DNA of 7,313 nucleotides from JBFJWU01 sp041623475 [NCBI: bacterium]. Lineage in GTDB: Bacteria > J088. Below the pieces are notes generated by a model. That model did not search any database. It saw only the letters and a program-made list of their open reading frames with translations, and was not told where the DNA came from. The stretch is taken from NCBI GenBank assembly GCA_041623475.1, contig JBFJWU010000166.1, positions 1 through 7,313 on the forward strand, in the 5' to 3' direction. The stretch's first letter is position 1. Each line of letters opens with the position of its first letter. Both the position numbers and the translations under genes were made by a program. Below are positions 5,837-7,313 of the stretch, piece by piece.

Positions 5837-5905
5837 GTGAATTTCGCGCTGGCCAAATCGACTATCTATTTGGATCGTGTTATTGAATTTGACCGATACC
5901 AATGA

Positions 5906-6112
5906 AAAAAATGCATCGGCGCCAGTTGCGTATCAAGCCCCTCGATTTTGATTTCTTCTAACCGCAGACAGCACAGCGGTCACCGAATTCTGTTAAGACG
6001 CTAAGTTCGCGCCGTGATTTTCATCACCCGGCAAAGTGGTTCAACCCACTTTGAGACATCGAAAGTGGCAGCCCGCCTGACGGCTTTGCCTCTAATAATT
6101 TGAAAGGCCCAA
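5906..6112. other. Non-coding stretch with small inverted repeats
   Basis: No convincing gene. AT-richer than the preceding part. It holds AAAGTGG (6033-6039) facing CCACTTT (6046-6052) with a six-base loop; GGCAAAG (6030-6036) facing CTTTGCC (6084-6090), an alternative pairing that competes for the same bases; and GTGAT/ATCAC (6014-6018 / 6023-6027). This is the 3' side of the leftward propeller gene ending at 6113, so the hairpins may stabilise or end its transcript, but none is followed by a T-run on either strand. A 19-codon frame (ATG 5902, TAA 5959-5961) begins here and is too short to call. Confidence 0.4.
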
Positions 6113-7313
6113 CTAGAACGGTGTCACCAATTCTATAGTTGTCGCAGATATCGAACCCGCAAAATTTCGCACCAAATCGCTGCCTTCTTCCGTCAAGTAC
6201 GCGTTACCGGTTCGCGGCTCAAACGCTAATGACACATAGTCGACCCAGTTTGTGGTCAATTTAGATCGCGACCAGCTACCACCGAAATTTGTTTCCAGGA
6301 AATTGTCTCTGTATGTCTCTCCGATATAGGCAACATAAAGATTCTCATAGTCATCCATAACAAAACTCATTTCGTGGGCCGTAAACATTCCTTGCCGAAA
6401 CATTTCTACAGACCAGCCGCCGCCTTCGTTGGTCGCGTAAAGAATATCCACACTATTGGTTGACTGGTAGAAAACAATGTGAATATGACCATCTTCGTCG
6501 ACCAGAATTTCGGCGTCAGTCATGGCCCAGTCGTCGGCGGAAAGGTTCGGGTCGTTATATGGCGCGTAAATAGTTTCGTAACTCCAATTGCCAGGTCCGC
6601 CAGTGGCGACAACGACCGTTGAAGCACTATCAGCATCAAAAGTCGTGAAGACCACCACGGGTAAACCTTTCCCATCAAGGGCAATTGCCGGGTCCTGAAA
6701 CCAAAGACTGGTGGACGCTGAAACGTCTGACAATGCCCAAGTACCGCCCGAGTTTTCCGCATAAATTATGTCTGAATTGCCGTCCCGGTATACCAAATGG
6801 ACGTTGCCAGCGCTATCGGCAACCATCCGTTGCCTGGGAAATGTACCGGCATTAGAAGTGATGCTCTCGGATGACCAGCTCCCTCCGGCATCGGACGCAT
6901 AACGAAGCTCGTGTGTACCAGTGTGCTGGTAAACAGTATGTCGAACATCGTTGCTATCGATAATCAAGCTATTCTTTTCCCAGGTCCCCGCCTCGACCGT
7001 CTCCTCTGTCCAAAAACGATCAAGCCCACTCACAACCTTGGCATCACTGCACGAATCGGCGAAATTCATGACGCTGGCGCTGTCAAATGCCAGGGACTGG
7101 GCGCCGTCGTTATCACAGGTAGTTCCCGGAAAATCGAATTCGAAAATTGGAAACGTGGAATAACTCAAATACTGGAGCATCCGATTTGCACCGTCCCAGT
7201 AAGTTTGGTGAATTTTTCCAGTTGGATCAAAAACCGCAGAAGAATCCCAGATGTCTTCGTTTTCGTTCTCCCACAGATGTTGCTTTGTCCAGACGCCGGT
7301 GGTGTTGTGGGCG
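6113..7313 (-). CDS. Asp-box-like beta-propeller repeat protein, C-terminal part (5' end outside window)
   Basis: The frame stays open from the right edge to TAG at 6113-6115 (399 residues in window), so the ATG at 7178-7180 is internal. Numbering from that Met, the sequence is built of units of about 46-57 residues: a strand of the type DSAGNVHLVYRDG, a strand such as DIIYA, then a turn resembling the Asp-box. The turns are ASDAGGSW (95-102), AENSGGTW (141-148), ATGGPGNW (192-199), ATNEGGGW (249-256) and ETNFGGSW (296-303). A further unit lies upstream (TGKIHQTYWDG before the Met). This suggests a six- or seven-bladed propeller like sialidase/BNR folds, but the Asp-box is a variant (GG-x-W) and no sialidase catalytic set is seen. 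Cys22 and Cys44 bracket a non-repeat insert and could form a disulphide, suiting a secreted or surface protein; the signal peptide would lie outside. G+C is lower than in the other genes (29 of 60 at 6541-6600 against 36 of 60 at 4801-4860), hinting at separate origin. Confidence 0.82.
   Translation of the reverse strand, partial: AHNTTGVWTKQHLWENENEDIWDSSAVFDPTGKIHQTYWDGANRMLQYLSYSTFPIFEFDFPGTTCDNDGAQSLAFDSASVMNFADSCSDAKVVSGLDRFWTEETVEAGTWEKNSLIIDSNDVRHTVYQHTGTHELRYASDAGGSWSSESITSNAGTFPRQRMVADSAGNVHLVYRDGNSDIIYAENSGGTWALSDVSASTSLWFQDPAIALDGKGLPVVVFTTFDADSASTVVVATGGPGNWSYETIYAPYNDPNLSADDWAMTDAEILVDEDGHIHIVFYQSTNSVDILYATNEGGGWSVEMFRQGMFTAHEMSFVMDDYENLYVAYIGETYRDNFLETNFGGSWSRSKLTTNWVDYVSLAFEPRTGNAYLTEEGSDLVRNFAGSISATTIELVTPF

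Larger units (their letters stand above)
5661..5905 (+). pseudogene. Possible frameshifted coding remnant
   Basis: A frame opening at ATG 5661 runs to TGA 5814-5816 (51 residues, including QSFVELFVAGRVEGDVTVAR). A second frame, open from 5738 to TGA 5903-5905, then takes over the coding look: RLDAPLTILAPVRVNFALAK, then STIYLDRVIEFDRYQ. Its codons (CTG GAC GCG CCG CTG ACG...) resemble those of the neighbouring real genes, and it has no start codon of its own at a sensible place. One frameshift somewhere around 5740-5800 would join both into a product of about 80 residues. I do not recognise it. Against: the stretch also holds two long inverted repeats, so it could be structured RNA, and short open frames in GC-rich DNA are common. 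Confidence 0.3.

Noticed and set aside
5902-5961. 19-codon frame starting in ATGA overlap with the remnant's stop
   Set aside because: Too short and without any ribosome site; the ATGA overlap may be chance.
7178-7180. ATG as start of the propeller gene
   Set aside because: Upstream codons to the right edge are open and contain another repeat unit, so the gene begins outside the window.
1-7313. CRISPR array, insertion sequence, integrase, or phage genes
   Set aside because: No regularly spaced repeats, transposase or integrase motifs, or terminal inverted repeats with target duplications were seen.

Overview
The window looks like a chromosomal segment of a Gram-negative proteobacterium. Evidence is an outer-membrane TonB-dependent receptor ending in an aromatic residue, a Tat-exported dehydrogenase subunit, and a sigma70-like promoter. 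I lean towards a free-living, moderately GC-rich gammaproteobacterium, but this rests on gene content only and no marker gene is present.

Layout. 1-1702 (+): the 3' part of a TonB-dependent receptor, cut by the window edge. 1699-4092 (-): a tight three-gene operon, in transcription order a MAPEG-family membrane protein, a Tat-signal small subunit of the gluconate 2-dehydrogenase subunit 3 type, and a GMC-type flavoprotein oxidoreductase. All junctions in it overlap. The receptor and the GMC gene converge and share the bases of their stop codons (CTAG). 4093-4203: a compact divergent control region with back-to-back candidate promoters and a perfect 14+2+14 palindrome. 4204-5082 (+): a beta-keto acid cleavage enzyme (BKACE, formerly DUF849). 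5147-5650 (+): a small TPR-like protein of unknown role. 5651-6112: a gene-poor stretch with signs of a frameshifted coding remnant and several inverted repeats. 6113-7313 (-): the 3' part of a repeat protein resembling an Asp-box beta-propeller, with lower G+C than the rest, cut by the right edge.

How the genes may work together (inference). The GMC enzyme has no signal peptide of its own, while the small subunit encoded immediately before it carries a Tat signal. This is the known piggyback arrangement of gluconate- and fructose-dehydrogenase-like complexes, so the pair probably oxidises an alcohol group on the periplasmic side of the inner membrane. The BKACE across the shared control region would handle a beta-keto acid in the cytoplasm using acetyl-CoA. 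A uptake-oxidation-cleavage route for one substrate, controlled by a palindrome-binding repressor encoded elsewhere, is the most interesting hypothesis. The substrate cannot be read from the sequence. No known system of exactly this composition comes to mind, but every family is known.
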